Assembly: GCA_052078155.1 (NCBI GenBank) | Contig: JBQJBP010000001.1 | Coordinates: 1,674,001-1,738,000, forward strand | DNA length: 64,000 nt | Direction of reading: 5' to 3' | DNA from: CAXBMB01 sp052078155 | GTDB taxonomy: Bacteria; Pseudomonadota; Alphaproteobacteria; Kiloniellales; DSM-21159 | Shown here: piece by piece, positions 42,816 through 51,544 of the stretch | Layout: the number at the start of each line of letters is the position of its first letter | How positions within the stretch are numbered: position 1 is the first letter of the stretch | Notes under the pieces: generated by a model | Databases searched by the model: none | Seen by the model: only the letters and a program-made list of their open reading frames with translations | Told to the model about the DNA's origin: nothing | Translations under genes and position numbers: made by a program

Positions 42816-44651
42816 CTATTCAGCGGCGCGGGGGCCTTCATTGCTGACCCGCTGATCAAACTGCAGCTTAGCCAAACGGGCATAGAGGCTGCCGGGGTCG
42901 GCAATCAGTTCCTGATGGGTGCCCTGCGCCACCACCTGCCCATGGTCAATGACCAGAATCCGATCAGCTTTGAGAACCGTCGCCAGACGATGGGCAATCA
43001 TGATGGTGGTGCGGCCTTCCATCAATCCATCCAGGGCATCCTGAACCAGTTTTTCGCTCTCTGCATCCAGCGCCGAAGTGGCTTCGTCCAGCAGCAAGAC
43101 TGTCGGGTCTCTCAGGATAGCCCGGGCAATGGCGAGGCGTTGACGCTGGCCACCGGACAGCCGCACACCCTTTTCCCCCAGGAAGGTATCAAAGCCCTCT
43201 GGCAGAGCTTCGATGAACTCCAGGCAGCTGGCCAAACGGGCCGCTTCGATCACCTCTTCATCGCTGGCCGTGGGGCGGCCGTAGCGGATGTTCTCCCGTG
43301 CATTTTCTGAGAAGATCACCGGCTCCTGAGCCACAAGGCCAAAGCGCTGCCGCAGAACCTCAGGATCAGCCTCCCGCAGTTCCACACCATCCAGGGTGAT
43401 CCGCCCGGCTTCAGGATCATAGAACCGCAGCAGCAACTGAAAGACGGTGGATTTCCCCGCCCCTGACGGGCCTACCAGTGCGATTTTCTCCCCCGGTCTG
43501 GCGGAGAGATCAAAGCCGGAGAGCGTCGGCTGATCCGGTCGTGCCGGGTAGTGGAAAACCACCTGATCAAAGGAGATATCACCCTGGGCAGGCGACGGCA
43601 GGGCCAGCGGTGCCGCCGGGGCGGCGATGTCAGGCTCTGTTGTCAGAAGGTCGCTCAGGCGCTCTGTGGCCCCTGCTGCACGCTGCAAATCACCGTACAC
43701 TTCGCTGAGAGAGCCAAGGGAGCCCGCAACCACAATGGCGTAAAAGACAAAGGCAGAGAGTTCCCCGGCGGAGATGCGGCCAGACAACACATCATGGCCG
43801 CCCGACCAGAGAATGGCGGACACCGCCCCAAAGACCAGACCGATCACCAACGCCGTGAGCAAAGCCCGGGCCCGGATGCGGGCCACGGCGGTATCAAAGG
43901 CTTCCTCCACCCGATTGCCGAACCGGCGGCGGTCTTCATCCTCGTGGTTGAAGGCCTGGACCGTCCGAATGGCCCCCAGCGACTCTTCAACATAGGCACC
44001 AACATCAGCAATGCGGTCCTGGCTGTCTTTTGACAGGCGGCGAACCTTGCGCCCAAAGATCACAATGGGCAGCACCACAACGGGCACCCCCAGAAAAACC
44101 AGTCCGGTGAGCTTGGGAGAGGTGATGATCAGCAGGACCATGCCGCCGACAAACATCAGGATGTTGCGCAGGGCAACAGAAGCCTGAGACCCGATCACCA
44201 CCTGTAAAACAGTGGTATCACTGGTCAGGCGGCTGAGAATTTCGCCGGTACGCGTGGTCTCAAAGTAGGCAGGGGAGAGTTTCAGAACCTGAGAATACAC
44301 GGCCTGGCGGATATCGGCCACCACCCGTTCACCCAGCCAGGAAACCAGGAAGTAGCGGCTGTACGTCGCAATGGCCAGAACCAGCACCACCCCGACCAAT
44401 CCCAGGACCGCCTGGTCCAGCAGCTGGCTGTCGTTTCCGGAAAAGCCTTCATCCACCAGCTTACGCAGGCCAAAGCCCAGAACCAGCACAGTCGAAGCGG
44501 CCACCACCAACGCGGTCAGGGCACCCAGAATCTGCAGACGATAGGGACGGAGAAACTGCCAAAGGTAACTCAGGACCTGAATGTTGCGGCTGGGGTCGCG
44601 GCCCAGTCCGCGCACATCATTATTGCCTTGTGGCTGTTGTTTACTGGCCAT
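42816..44651 (-). CDS. MsbA-like ABC transporter, fused permease and ATPase
   Basis: The 611-residue half-transporter has six membrane helices in residues 30-330 and an ATPase domain with Walker A GPSGAGKST, signature LSGGQRQRLA, Walker B VLLLDEATSALD and the switch His in IAHRL. It belongs to the MsbA-related exporter group common in alphaproteobacteria and probably exports a lipid or drug-like substrate. It works as a homodimer in the inner membrane. Monocistronic, convergent with the methyltransferase gene across a repeat. Confidence 0.93.
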   Translation of the reverse strand: MASKQQPQGNNDVRGLGRDPSRNIQVLSYLWQFLRPYRLQILGALTALVVAASTVLVLGFGLRKLVDEGFSGNDSQLLDQAVLGLVGVVLVLAIATYSRYFLVSWLGERVVADIRQAVYSQVLKLSPAYFETTRTGEILSRLTSDTTVLQVVIGSQASVALRNILMFVGGMVLLIITSPKLTGLVFLGVPVVVLPIVIFGRKVRRLSKDSQDRIADVGAYVEESLGAIRTVQAFNHEDEDRRRFGNRVEEAFDTAVARIRARALLTALVIGLVFGAVSAILWSGGHDVLSGRISAGELSAFVFYAIVVAGSLGSLSEVYGDLQRAAGATERLSDLLTTEPDIAAPAAPLALPSPAQGDISFDQVVFHYPARPDQPTLSGFDLSARPGEKIALVGPSGAGKSTVFQLLLRFYDPEAGRITLDGVELREADPEVLRQRFGLVAQEPVIFSENARENIRYGRPTASDEEVIEAARLASCLEFIEALPEGFDTFLGEKGVRLSGGQRQRLAIARAILRDPTVLLLDEATSALDAESEKLVQDALDGLMEGRTTIMIAHRLATVLKADRILVIDHGQVVAQGTHQELIADPGSLYARLAKLQFDQRVSNEGPRAAE

Positions 44652-44926
44652 GAATCCCCAAAAACGACTTTCTCTTCGACAGCTTGATCAAATTTTTGCC
44701 ATTTCTGACAAAAGAATCCGGAATCAGCCCCTCTAAAGGCTGGTCAAGCTGCGGTAAATGAACTAAATGTCCGGCCCATGGAACAACCGCGCGCGGGGCC
44801 TTCCTGCCTGACAAGTGCCCCTTACATGGCATAGCTCATCCGCTGCTGCAAGAAACCTGCGTTGATGGGCTTGCACAGGGCCGTCAGGTTAGGTATACAG
44901 CGCGCCTCCCAAGGAGCCAGAGCGCT

Positions 44927-45154
44927 ATGAAAAAAGACATTCATCCCGACTACCACGACATCACCGTTGTCCAGACCGACGGCACCGAACTGAAGATGCG
45001 GTCCACCTGGGGCAAAGAAGGTGACGTGCTGCGCCTCGAAATCGATACCAAGGTTCACCCTGCCTGGACGGGTGTGCACCGGATCATGGATCGTGGCGGC
45101 CAGATGGCGAAGTTCAACAAACGCTTCGCAAACCTGGGCCTGAAGAGCGAGTAA
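44927..45154 (+). CDS. rpmE: 50S ribosomal protein L31
   Basis: The 75-residue product starts MKKDIHPDYHDITVVQTDGT and contains HPAWTGVHRIMDRGGQMAKFNKRF, the L31 signature. The zinc-binding CxxC of the other L31 type is absent (alphaproteobacterial zinc-free form). AAGGAG precedes the start, 11 bases away. A strong long hairpin follows. Confidence 0.95.
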   Translation: MKKDIHPDYHDITVVQTDGTELKMRSTWGKEGDVLRLEIDTKVHPAWTGVHRIMDRGGQMAKFNKRFANLGLKSE

Positions 45155-45210
45155 CTCTTCCGGCAACGCGACCGAAGGCATCGGCGGCTTTAAAAAGCCG
45201 TCGGTTTCGC

Positions 45211-45255
45211 AAGGGCGATTTTCCAAAGCTGCTGGCTTTGGGTCGCCCTTTTCGC
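45211..45255 (+). terminator. Terminator after rpmE
   Basis: Two-part stem: AAGGGCGA/TCGCCCTT outside and CCAAAGC/GCTTTGG inside, followed by TTCG and TTTC. A smaller hairpin CGGCGGCTTT/AAAGCCGTCG lies just upstream at about 45183-45203. Confidence 0.8.
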
Positions 45256-45330
45256 GTTTCTTGATCCCGCTTTGCGACGCCGGTTCCCGCTGTCGTGCGT
45301 GGCCTGCCAATCTGACGCGGGGAACGCGCT

Positions 45331-45466
45331 CTAGAGTTAAAGGGGTTTAAGTCGACTCACTGCGTGCTGAAGTCTGAAGCGTGAAAGGCGTCTCACAGGT
45401 CCAGGAGATGCGTTACGGTTTGGACGCAGGCGCAGCGCGCTGCCAGCCCAGTCAATCAGGCTCTAG
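45331..45466 (-). repeat. Cloverleaf repeat, copy 7 (both CTAG ends intact)
   Basis: A 136-bp inverted copy with CTAG at both ends. Its left-end CTAG at 45463-45466 contains the TAG stop codon of rcdA. The right hairpin has changed pairing: GACT/AGTC and CAC/GTG. Confidence 0.88.
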
Positions 45467-45885
45467 CTGTCCAGCTGCCGGTCGAGACGGGAAATCCTGT
45501 CATACAGGGACAGGGACTGAACCAGCAGTTCATTCAGGCGCTGGGGCAGTTCCTCACAGGTCACTTCCCCATGGGGTTCTGAGCGCTGGCAGACTTTCTG
45601 GCCGGACAGGCGCCAGTGGGCCTCACAGGCTTCCTCCCGGCTGATTTCACCGGAATGCACAGCCCGCTGAACCAGCAGCCAGGCCATGATCTGGGTCATG
45701 CGCGCGGTCAGACGCAGCGATTCGCAGGACGTGGCCAGCTGTGCCTTTTCACTCAGGTTCCGTCGATCAATGCGCTGTTGGTGGGCCACATAATCACGGG
45801 CAGCCTTTGTCAGCGACAAGGCCTCATGATAGGTGCGGTCAAAAAGCGTTATGGTCTTGGAACTGTCAGGCAACAACTCTTCCAC
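45463..45885 (-). CDS. rcdA: DUF1465 family protein, RcdA-like protease adaptor
   Basis: The 140-residue helical protein matches DUF1465/RcdA: TYHEALSLTKAARDYVAHQQ, then RMTQIMAWLLVQRAVHSGEI. In Caulobacter RcdA works with CpdR and PopA to deliver CtrA and other substrates to ClpXP. No signal peptide or membrane helix. The stop codon lies inside the terminal CTAG of a repeat. The start at 45885 has no strong Shine-Dalgarno sequence. Function is inferred from family. Confidence 0.82.
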   Translation of the reverse strand: MEELLPDSSKTITLFDRTYHEALSLTKAARDYVAHQQRIDRRNLSEKAQLATSCESLRLTARMTQIMAWLLVQRAVHSGEISREEACEAHWRLSGQKVCQRSEPHGEVTCEELPQRLNELLVQSLSLYDRISRLDRQLDS

Positions 45886-46190
45886 TTATTCGGCGCTCAT
45901 CTTAAAGGGGCAGCTGCTAAAGCTCTGTCACCCCTGATTTTTTTTCGCGTCCCGGCTTCTTTACTTACCGGATCCTGATCCGGTTCTGGCGGCAAGAGTT
46001 CTGCTTAAAGTTCAAAACACTGGCGTTGCCGTCACAACCGCTGACCTCCGCCGTTGCCAGCTCCTACCAGCAATCCATCAGGACACTTCGAACAGCGCGG
46101 AACAACTCAAAGGTAACGGTCTGACTTCTTCAGCGTCAATCTCTCTGCAGAAAAGCTCATACCAATCGACGGATAACATCTTCCCGCCCA
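45886..46190. other. Gap between rcdA and the heat-shock gene
   Basis: About 300 bases, no gene or clear signal. It should contain the rcdA promoter. Confidence 0.35.
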
Positions 46191-46194
46191 AAGT

Positions 46195-46222
46195 CTTGAA
46201 AAATCCTTTCCGTGCACCCAAT
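46195..46222 (+). promoter_or_regulatory. Candidate RpoH (sigma32) promoter for hsp20
   Basis: CTTGAA at 46195-46200 is a full -35 match; CCCAAT at 46217-46222 is close to the CCCCAT -10, with 16 bases between (consensus is slightly shorter). It lies about 240 bases before the ATG, leaving a long leader. Confidence 0.5.
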
Positions 46223-46435
46223 TACCTTACAGACCGGACGTATTGAATGCTGCCTAGCGGGTTCAAATCAGGACGGTGAAACGGGTTCGACCCCTGCGGT
46301 GAACCTTTATCAGATGCGTATCGTTTGTTGGTGTCTCTTGAGACTCCAGATTGGAAAGCAGCTCTCGCTTGGCAGATGAAAGCTCCCCGCGACAGCCTCC
46401 AGTCCCTTAATGGGCTCCTGACGATCGACACGCAC

Positions 46436-46466
46436 AGACCTATCGCTCAAAGAGGATACGGATAAT
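46436..46466 (+). promoter_or_regulatory. ROSE-like RNA thermometer hairpin at the hsp20 start
   Basis: In the leader, UAUC-G-CUC at 46441-46448 pairs with GAG-GAUA at 46452-46458, leaving a bulged G and a three-base loop. This contains the conserved UCGCU (UYGCU) of ROSE elements and masks the ribosome-binding site AGAGGA. Heat would melt it. Confidence 0.7.
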
Positions 46467-46937
46467 ATGCGTACTCAAGATTTTTCCCCCCTGCTTCGCG
46501 CCACCATCGGATTTGATCGCATGATGAACATGCTCGATAACAATCAGCGGCTGGATGAAGCACCAAGCTATCCCCCTTACAACATCGAGAAGACCGGCAA
46601 GGACGCCTACCGCATTTCCATGGCTGTCGCTGGCTTCAGTGAAGACGAATTGAGCCTGACCGTTCAGGAAGACACCCTGAAAGTGGAAGGCAAGAAAGCC
46701 AAGGAAGACGAGCAGAACGCCCCGACCTTCCTGCATCGTGGCATTGCCACCCGGACGTTCCAGCGCAGCTTCCAACTGGCCGACCACATCAAGGTGAGCG
46801 GTGCGGGCCTGGAAAACGGTCTGCTGCATGTGGAACTGGTGCGTGAAGTGCCGGAGGCCAAGAAGCCCCGGACCATCGCCATCGACAGCGGCAAAGCTGC
46901 TGAAACCAAGGTGATTGAAAATCAGGCAGCCGCCTGA
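46467..46937 (+). CDS. Small heat-shock protein, Hsp20/IbpA type
   Basis: The 156-residue product has an N-terminal arm with FDRMMNMLDN, as in IbpA-class proteins. The alpha-crystallin domain runs from about residue 35 to 130 (YPPYNIEKTGKDAYRISMAV, GIATRTFQRSFQLADHIKVS, ENGLLHVEL), and a short C-terminal tail contains an IAI-type motif (RTIAIDSG). It holds unfolded proteins for refolding. Regulation by RpoH and a ROSE-type thermometer is indicated by the upstream sequence. Confidence 0.95.
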   Translation: MRTQDFSPLLRATIGFDRMMNMLDNNQRLDEAPSYPPYNIEKTGKDAYRISMAVAGFSEDELSLTVQEDTLKVEGKKAKEDEQNAPTFLHRGIATRTFQRSFQLADHIKVSGAGLENGLLHVELVREVPEAKKPRTIAIDSGKAAETKVIENQAAA

Positions 46938-47018
46938 TGTTTCCTGACCTCCTGAAGGTCAGCACTTAAGAGACCCTGCATCCTCCAATTGTTCCATCAC
47001 GCAGTGAGGATGTCTTAA

Positions 47019-47056
47019 CGGTCAAGTCGGCCCTACCCCGACTTGACCGTTTTTTT
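47019..47056 (+). terminator. Terminator after hsp20
   Basis: Perfect 12-bp stem CGGTCAAGTCGG/CCGACTTGACCG, seven-base loop, then TTTTTTT. Confidence 0.95.
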
Positions 47057-47095
47057 GTTGATCCCTCTCTTTTACAGGGACGTGCGGAAAACAGG

Positions 47096-48166
47096 TCACC
47101 CCAAGTCAAAGGCCTGATCAGTCTCCCGAACCAGTTGAGCCATCAGATCGGCAGCAGGCAGGCTTCGGGTCATGCCCACCCCCTGCCCGGCCCACAAAGA
47201 CAGATAGTCGGGATCTTCCGCCTTGGCCGCTGCCGTACGCAGGCCCCGGGTCAGGGCGTTTTGTGCCGGATAAGCGGCCACCTCTACGGCGCGGTCTGCC
47301 ATTTCTTCCGTAAAGCGGTTGCGCAGGCCCCGGGCAGCCTTGCCGGAGAAAGCCAGCGTCACAGTCGTTTCATTGGCTTGCCCGGCTGACAAGGCCTGGC
47401 GATAGGTGGCGTTGGTGCCTGCTTCGTCACTGCTCAGAAAAGCCGTGCCCAGGGCCGCCCCGTGAGCGCCCAGTGCCCGGACTGCAGCAATGCCCCGCCC
47501 ATCCATAATGCCGCCTGCGGCAATGACGGGCAAAGAGACGGCATCGACGATCTGTGGGACAAGGGCCAGGGTTCCGATCAGCCCCTGTTCGTGCCCGCCA
47601 TCAAAGGTACCGCGATGACCACCAGCCTCCGCCCCTTGGGCGATCAGCACATCCATACCGGCAGCTTCAAAGGCCCGGGCTTCTGACACCGTGGTCACCG
47701 TTCCGCCCAACAGCACCCCTTTGGCTTTGAAGGCGGCAATCACCTCTGCCGTTGGAACCCCGAACGTGAAGGTCACCAGCGCCGGGACCACCGCCAGCGT
47801 TGCGTTTACCTGTTCATCAAAGGGCTCTGCATAGCGATTGGGCAAGGCCGGTTCGGCTTCCAACCCCAACCTCTGGCGATAGGGGCCCAGGTTCCTGTTG
47901 GCCCGCGCCACCTGCTCCCCATCTGGGGCATCGGCTGGCGGCACCATGAGGTTGATGGAAAAGGGCCGGTCGGTGATCTGCCGGATTTCCGCACTGGCCG
48001 CGGCTATGGCCTCTCCCGACATGTACCCCGCCCCCATGGAGCCCAGTCCGCCGGACGCCGATACAGCTGCAATCAGTTCCGGAGTTGAAAAGCCGCCAGC
48101 CAAGGGAGCCTGAACAATCGGCAGATCAATACCCAACAGCTCTGTCAGCTTGGTTTTTTGCCACAT
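47096..48166 (-). CDS. Nitronate monooxygenase
   Basis: The 356-residue TIM-barrel flavoprotein has the NMO family features: LGIDLPIVQAPLAGGFSTPEL at the start, ALVTFTFGVPTAEV, the AQGAEAGGHRGTF loop with the catalytic His, and PVIAAGGIMDGRGIAA for FMN phosphate. It oxidises alkyl nitronates (for example propionate 3-nitronate). ATG at 48166 has AAGGA upstream, so the first ten residues of the longer frame are dropped. It follows the thioesterase gene by about 40 bases in an operon. Confidence 0.92.
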   Translation of the reverse strand: MWQKTKLTELLGIDLPIVQAPLAGGFSTPELIAAVSASGGLGSMGAGYMSGEAIAAASAEIRQITDRPFSINLMVPPADAPDGEQVARANRNLGPYRQRLGLEAEPALPNRYAEPFDEQVNATLAVVPALVTFTFGVPTAEVIAAFKAKGVLLGGTVTTVSEARAFEAAGMDVLIAQGAEAGGHRGTFDGGHEQGLIGTLALVPQIVDAVSLPVIAAGGIMDGRGIAAVRALGAHGAALGTAFLSSDEAGTNATYRQALSAGQANETTVTLAFSGKAARGLRNRFTEEMADRAVEVAAYPAQNALTRGLRTAAAKAEDPDYLSLWAGQGVGMTRSLPAADLMAQLVRETDQAFDLG

Positions 48167-48205
48167 CTTTGGGTCCTTCAGAATTCGGAGTGTCAAAGGA
48201 AGGCG

Positions 48206-48661
48206 TCAGTCAGCGGCCATCAGACCGGACAAGGCCTGTCGCAGGGAAGCAGGCACCTCACTGGGCGTCATGCTCTCCCGAGTGACAAACACATGCACAA
48301 AATGCCCCAGGGCCGCCGGTTTTTCGGCCCCTTCCTTATAGAGCGCCACCTGATACTTGACGGAGCTCTTTCCCAGCCGTACCACCCGCAACCCGGCGTC
48401 GACAATTTCCGGGAAAGCAAAGGAATCCATAAAGCGGCAGAAGGTTTCCGGGGTGATCCCGATCACCTCGCCCTTATAGATATCCAGTCCACCGTGATTG
48501 ATAAGGAACTCATTAATCACCGTGTCGAAATAGTAGTAGTAGACCGCATTGTTGACGTGGGCATAGGTGTCGTTGTCGTTCCAGCGGGTCGGAATCTTCA
48601 GGAAATGAGGATAAGCCGAGCGGGACTCTGGTTGGGCCTCAGATGACACGGTTTCAGACAC
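48206..48661 (-). CDS. Hotdog-fold acyl-CoA thioesterase
   Basis: The 151-residue 4HBT-family product has the signature TRWNDNDTYAHVNNAVYYYYFD, with the catalytic Asp in WNDND. It should hydrolyse acyl-CoA thioesters; the substrate is unknown. Start is GTG at 48661, backed by GGGAG. It is the first full-length gene of the unit with nitronate monooxygenase. A 22-codon ORF with its own ribosome-binding site lies 29 bases upstream. Confidence 0.88.
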   Translation of the reverse strand: MSETVSSEAQPESRSAYPHFLKIPTRWNDNDTYAHVNNAVYYYYFDTVINEFLINHGGLDIYKGEVIGITPETFCRFMDSFAFPEIVDAGLRVVRLGKSSVKYQVALYKEGAEKPAALGHFVHVFVTRESMTPSEVPASLRQALSGLMAAD

Positions 48662-48690
48662 AGCAGCACTCCCAAGTTAACACGGACCCG

Positions 48691-48759
48691 TTAGGATCCC
48701 TTCTGACCTAACACAGAGGCTTTTTCAGGGTCCACCGGCAGCGCTTTCACAAGTGGCAT
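48691..48759 (-). CDS. Possible 22-residue leader peptide
   Basis: A short frame, MPLVKALPVDPEKASVLGQK plus two residues, starts with ATG at 48759. AAGGGA is at good spacing, and it ends with TAA 29 bases before the thioesterase GTG. It has real-gene-like codon use but no known relative. It may be a translated leader, a small protein, or chance. Confidence 0.35.
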   Translation of the reverse strand: MPLVKALPVDPEKASVLGQKGS

Positions 48760-48926
48760 GATTGATTTTCCCTTGCTGCTCTCTGCCGGGATTGCGCCCG
48801 CCAGTCCTGACAGAAAGGTTTTGCCAGTACAGGTGCTTTGCGCCACAAAGACACAGACGACCCGTCTAAAGACGCTGGCAAGCAGAATGCCCCGAAACGC
48901 CAAGCCCTGCCTGCCAGTCACCCGCC

Positions 48927-49066
48927 TTAGAGCATGATCGATTTGGTTGGAAGCGCTTTGCGCTTGAAACAAAACCGTGAATCATCCTCTAAACCATTGA
49001 ATAGAGGCAAATTCACGCTTCAAGTGTTATCACGTCGTGATTCCACTTAAACCGATTTGACTCTAG
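48927..49066 (+). repeat. Cloverleaf repeat, copy 8 (near consensus)
   Basis: Starts TTAGAGCATGATCG and ends GATTTGACTCTAG, with TA at both ends. First hairpin AAGCGC-TTT-GCGCTT is perfect. Middle hairpin has both CGTGAA/TTCACG and an extended CCTCTA/TAGAGG. Right hairpin AAGTG..ATCACG/CGTGAT..CACTT is perfect. It lies between divergent genes, 15 bases before the PAS gene ATG. Confidence 0.93.
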
Positions 49067-49081
49067 CGCGAGAGACCCGCC

Positions 49082-49579
49082 ATGTCTTACAGCCCGTTGA
49101 CCGCTCCCTCCGCCTCCCGCCTGGTATCTGAGTTTCAGCGCTATTGGGAAAAGGCAAAAGGTCGCCATGCAATCCCCGCCCGGGCGGACCTGGATCCCGC
49201 CGATCTGCATCACCTGCTGCCCCACATGATCATGGTGGATATTGAGGAAGACCCTCAGCGCGTGCGCTATCGCATGGTAGGTCAGGAAATTCAGCGGGTA
49301 TCCGGGCAGGATTTCAGCGGGCGCTATCTTGATGAACTGACGTTTTCCCCGCCGGCCGATTCCGGTTATTTCCTCGCAGGGTACAGCAAGGTGATCGAAA
49401 GCCAGCAGCCCCACGCGGCCCTGGTTCCTCTGCGCCTGGATCAGAGCACAGTGGCCCACTATGAATCGGCCATCTTCCCCCTGTCCAGCAACGGCCGCCG
49501 GATCAATCGCTGCATTGCTGTCGAAGACTACATGGGCATTGACTGGGCGCGGCTCGGTACGGTCGTCGGCAGCGCCTGA
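49082..49579 (+). CDS. PAS-domain protein (PAS_5 type)
   Basis: A 165-residue cytoplasmic protein with the fold pattern of the alphaproteobacterial PAS_5 family: SEFQRYWEKAKGRHAIPARAD, then LHHLLPHMIMVDIEEDPQRVRYRMVG and ESAIFPLSSNGRRINRC. These proteins have a single PAS domain with no output domain; ligand and partners are unknown. The gene begins 15 bases after a cloverleaf repeat, so the repeat occupies its promoter and leader. Confidence 0.82.
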   Translation: MSYSPLTAPSASRLVSEFQRYWEKAKGRHAIPARADLDPADLHHLLPHMIMVDIEEDPQRVRYRMVGQEIQRVSGQDFSGRYLDELTFSPPADSGYFLAGYSKVIESQQPHAALVPLRLDQSTVAHYESAIFPLSSNGRRINRCIAVEDYMGIDWARLGTVVGSA

Positions 49580-49583
49580 ACGC

Positions 49584-50825
49584 TCATCTTAACTTTTGTT
49601 CTGCCAAAGGGCCTGTCGTCTCGCCTGTCAAAAAACGGAAGAGCAGCAAAGCCGGAACCGAAAGCAGTAAGAGGCCGCCACCCAGGTAGAAGGTGACTGT
49701 GGCCGACCCCTGCCAATCTGCCAGCATCCCCGCCAGGATCGGTGAAAAGACCGTTGCGATGTTGGAGAGGGTAAAATAGAGCCCCATCCCCATTGCGCGA
49801 TTGTCCGGCTCCAGAACAGCCGCAGGCAGGGACATGATGGGACCGGCTGCCAGACCAGCGCCCAGGCCCAGCAATAGAAAGATCCCGACCACCCAGTCGC
49901 TGTGGGCCGCAAGTCCCAGCAGGAACGCAAACACCGCAAAGCTGCCCAGCATGACGCCATCACGCTGATTGAAGCGATCTGACAGATATCCCCCCAGCGG
50001 CACGGAAATCACCACCATCCAGAGAGTCAGGCTGGTGACTGAACTGGCGTTCGTCAGGGTCCAGCCCCGCTCGATCAACAGGCTGGGACCAAAGCTGAAG
50101 ACCATGCTCAAGGCTCCGTTGTAGAAGCCCCAGATTGTGCCGGCGACGATCACAGCGGCAAGGGGCCGTCCGGTCAGCCTCCTCCGTGTTCCACTGGTGT
50201 TGGCGGTCACCGCCACCGGCCGGACGCCGAAGACAAAAGCCAGCAACCCCGCCAGCACCACCAGCACAACCAGGATCAGCGCCGTTTCAAGATCCCTTTG
50301 GGTGGCGACAACCGGTAGGACAAGCAAGGCGAGGGCGATGCCAACCGGCCAGGAGTTCACGAAAATTCCCATCGCCGTGGCGATCTCCCGGCCGGCAAAG
50401 TAATCCGCCACCACCTTGGACATCAGGACATTCAGCAAGACGCCACCGATCCCGGCCAGGAACCGTCCGGCAAGCTGTCCCTCCCAACTGTGGCTCCAGA
50501 GCATGAGCAAGGCCCCTGCCAACATCAGAAGCAGAGAAAAAGAGATGACACGATGATCCCCAAATCGTCGGCCAATGGCGCCGCCCGGATAGGCAAAAAT
50601 CAGACCCGGGGCCAGGTAGATCCCGATCAGATAGCCGATTTCTGCCAGCTCCAACCCAAAGCTGGCCCCGTAGACAGGGGAAAGCGCCGCCACGGCCTGG
50701 AACTGGAAGGCCATGGTAACGCGGACAGAAAACAGGACAGCCAGGACGAACCAGCGATTGGCAAACAAGCTCTGGGAAGAAGGTTGCCCGGTCATCTGCG
50801 AGGGGCTGTCTGTCGTCCAGGCCAT
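49584..50825 (-). CDS. MFS transporter
   Basis: The 413-residue protein has twelve predicted membrane helices and the motif-A-like loop GGAIGRRFGDHRVI between helices 2 and 3, with a second copy GGYLSDRFNQRDGV between helices 8 and 9. It is of the CynX/NimT-like or related class; the substrate is unknown. Start at 50825 follows AGGAG closely. Its stop is five bases from the stop of the convergent PAS gene. Confidence 0.9.
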   Translation of the reverse strand: MAWTTDSPSQMTGQPSSQSLFANRWFVLAVLFSVRVTMAFQFQAVAALSPVYGASFGLELAEIGYLIGIYLAPGLIFAYPGGAIGRRFGDHRVISFSLLLMLAGALLMLWSHSWEGQLAGRFLAGIGGVLLNVLMSKVVADYFAGREIATAMGIFVNSWPVGIALALLVLPVVATQRDLETALILVVLVVLAGLLAFVFGVRPVAVTANTSGTRRRLTGRPLAAVIVAGTIWGFYNGALSMVFSFGPSLLIERGWTLTNASSVTSLTLWMVVISVPLGGYLSDRFNQRDGVMLGSFAVFAFLLGLAAHSDWVVGIFLLLGLGAGLAAGPIMSLPAAVLEPDNRAMGMGLYFTLSNIATVFSPILAGMLADWQGSATVTFYLGGGLLLLSVPALLLFRFLTGETTGPLAEQKLR

Positions 50826-50911
50826 ATCTTGTCTCCTGATAGCGCTAACAATCTCAGTAGCGCCAATAATCTGGCGGGATGGAGCAGGAATCAGACTGCG
50901 TGAGAGAGCCG

Positions 50912-51046
50912 GAGCATGATCGGTTTAGTCAAAAGCGCTTTGCACTTGCCGCTACCGTCAATCACCCTCTAAGGCTTTGAAAAAAGGCACATTCAAGATC
51001 GAAGCGGTATCACTTAATGAGGCCACCTAAGCCGATTTGACTTCAG
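50912..51046 (+). repeat. Cloverleaf repeat, copy 9
   Basis: Starts GAGCATGATCGGTTTAG and ends GCCGATTTGACTTC. Internal hairpins are weakened by several changes; flanking TA is lost at both ends. Located between two minus-strand genes. Confidence 0.88.
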
Positions 51047-51130
51047 GGCGGCGACCTATCAACGCCCGGAAACAGCGCCTTTTTTCCGACCCTCACGCAG
51101 TCCTGTGAACTCAGTCACAAATCGAAAAAC

Positions 51131-51544
51131 TCAGGCCCAGCCCAGCGCTTTCAGGGAGTGGCCATCGTTCCAGATTTTGGTCATGTGGGAGATCTTGTCG
51201 CCGTCAAAATCCATGACATAGACATAGTCTGCGGCAACGGTCTTACCGGTAGGTGCCATCGGCCCGCCATCGGCATTGTGGGTGCCGTGAAACACGGCAA
51301 AGGCCACAACAGAACCGCTGTCCGCGTCCCGGGCAAAGGCTTTCAGTTCATAGTGCCCGTCTGAGATCGGCCCCAGCAGGCCTTTCATCCACTCCGTGTA
51401 ACCCGACAGGCTTGTCACCTCGGCCAAAGCATCGGCCTGGCAGGAAAAGCCAGCCCCCTCATGGCACCAGCTTTTGCAGACGTCCCAGCCTTTGCCGGTT
51501 TCACAGGCATCAAAAAAATCTCTGGCAACATCAGTTACAGCCAT
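51131..51544 (-). CDS. NTF2-like / SnoaL-type protein
   Basis: The 137-residue single-domain protein has the NTF2-like pattern: an N-terminal helix (VARDFFDACETGKGWDVC), a mid-region EWMKGLLGPISDGHYELK, and C-terminal strands VYVMDFDGDKISHMTKIW. This is the form of SnoaL-like cyclases and similar small-molecule-binding proteins; enzymatic activity is unproven. It is divergent from the LuxR/GAF gene with about 230 bases between, so shared regulation is possible. Confidence 0.8.
   Translation of the reverse strand: MAVTDVARDFFDACETGKGWDVCKSWCHEGAGFSCQADALAEVTSLSGYTEWMKGLLGPISDGHYELKAFARDADSGSVVAFAVFHGTHNADGGPMAPTGKTVAADYVYVMDFDGDKISHMTKIWNDGHSLKALGWA

Noticed and set aside
46255..46310. tRNA-like T-arm sequence GGGTTCGACCCC
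   Set aside because: No matching acceptor, D or anticodon arms can be placed around it.
48691..48972. 93-codon reading of the frame containing the 22-residue ORF
   Set aside because: The upstream part overlaps a cloverleaf repeat and lacks a ribosome-binding site; only the last 22 codons have one.
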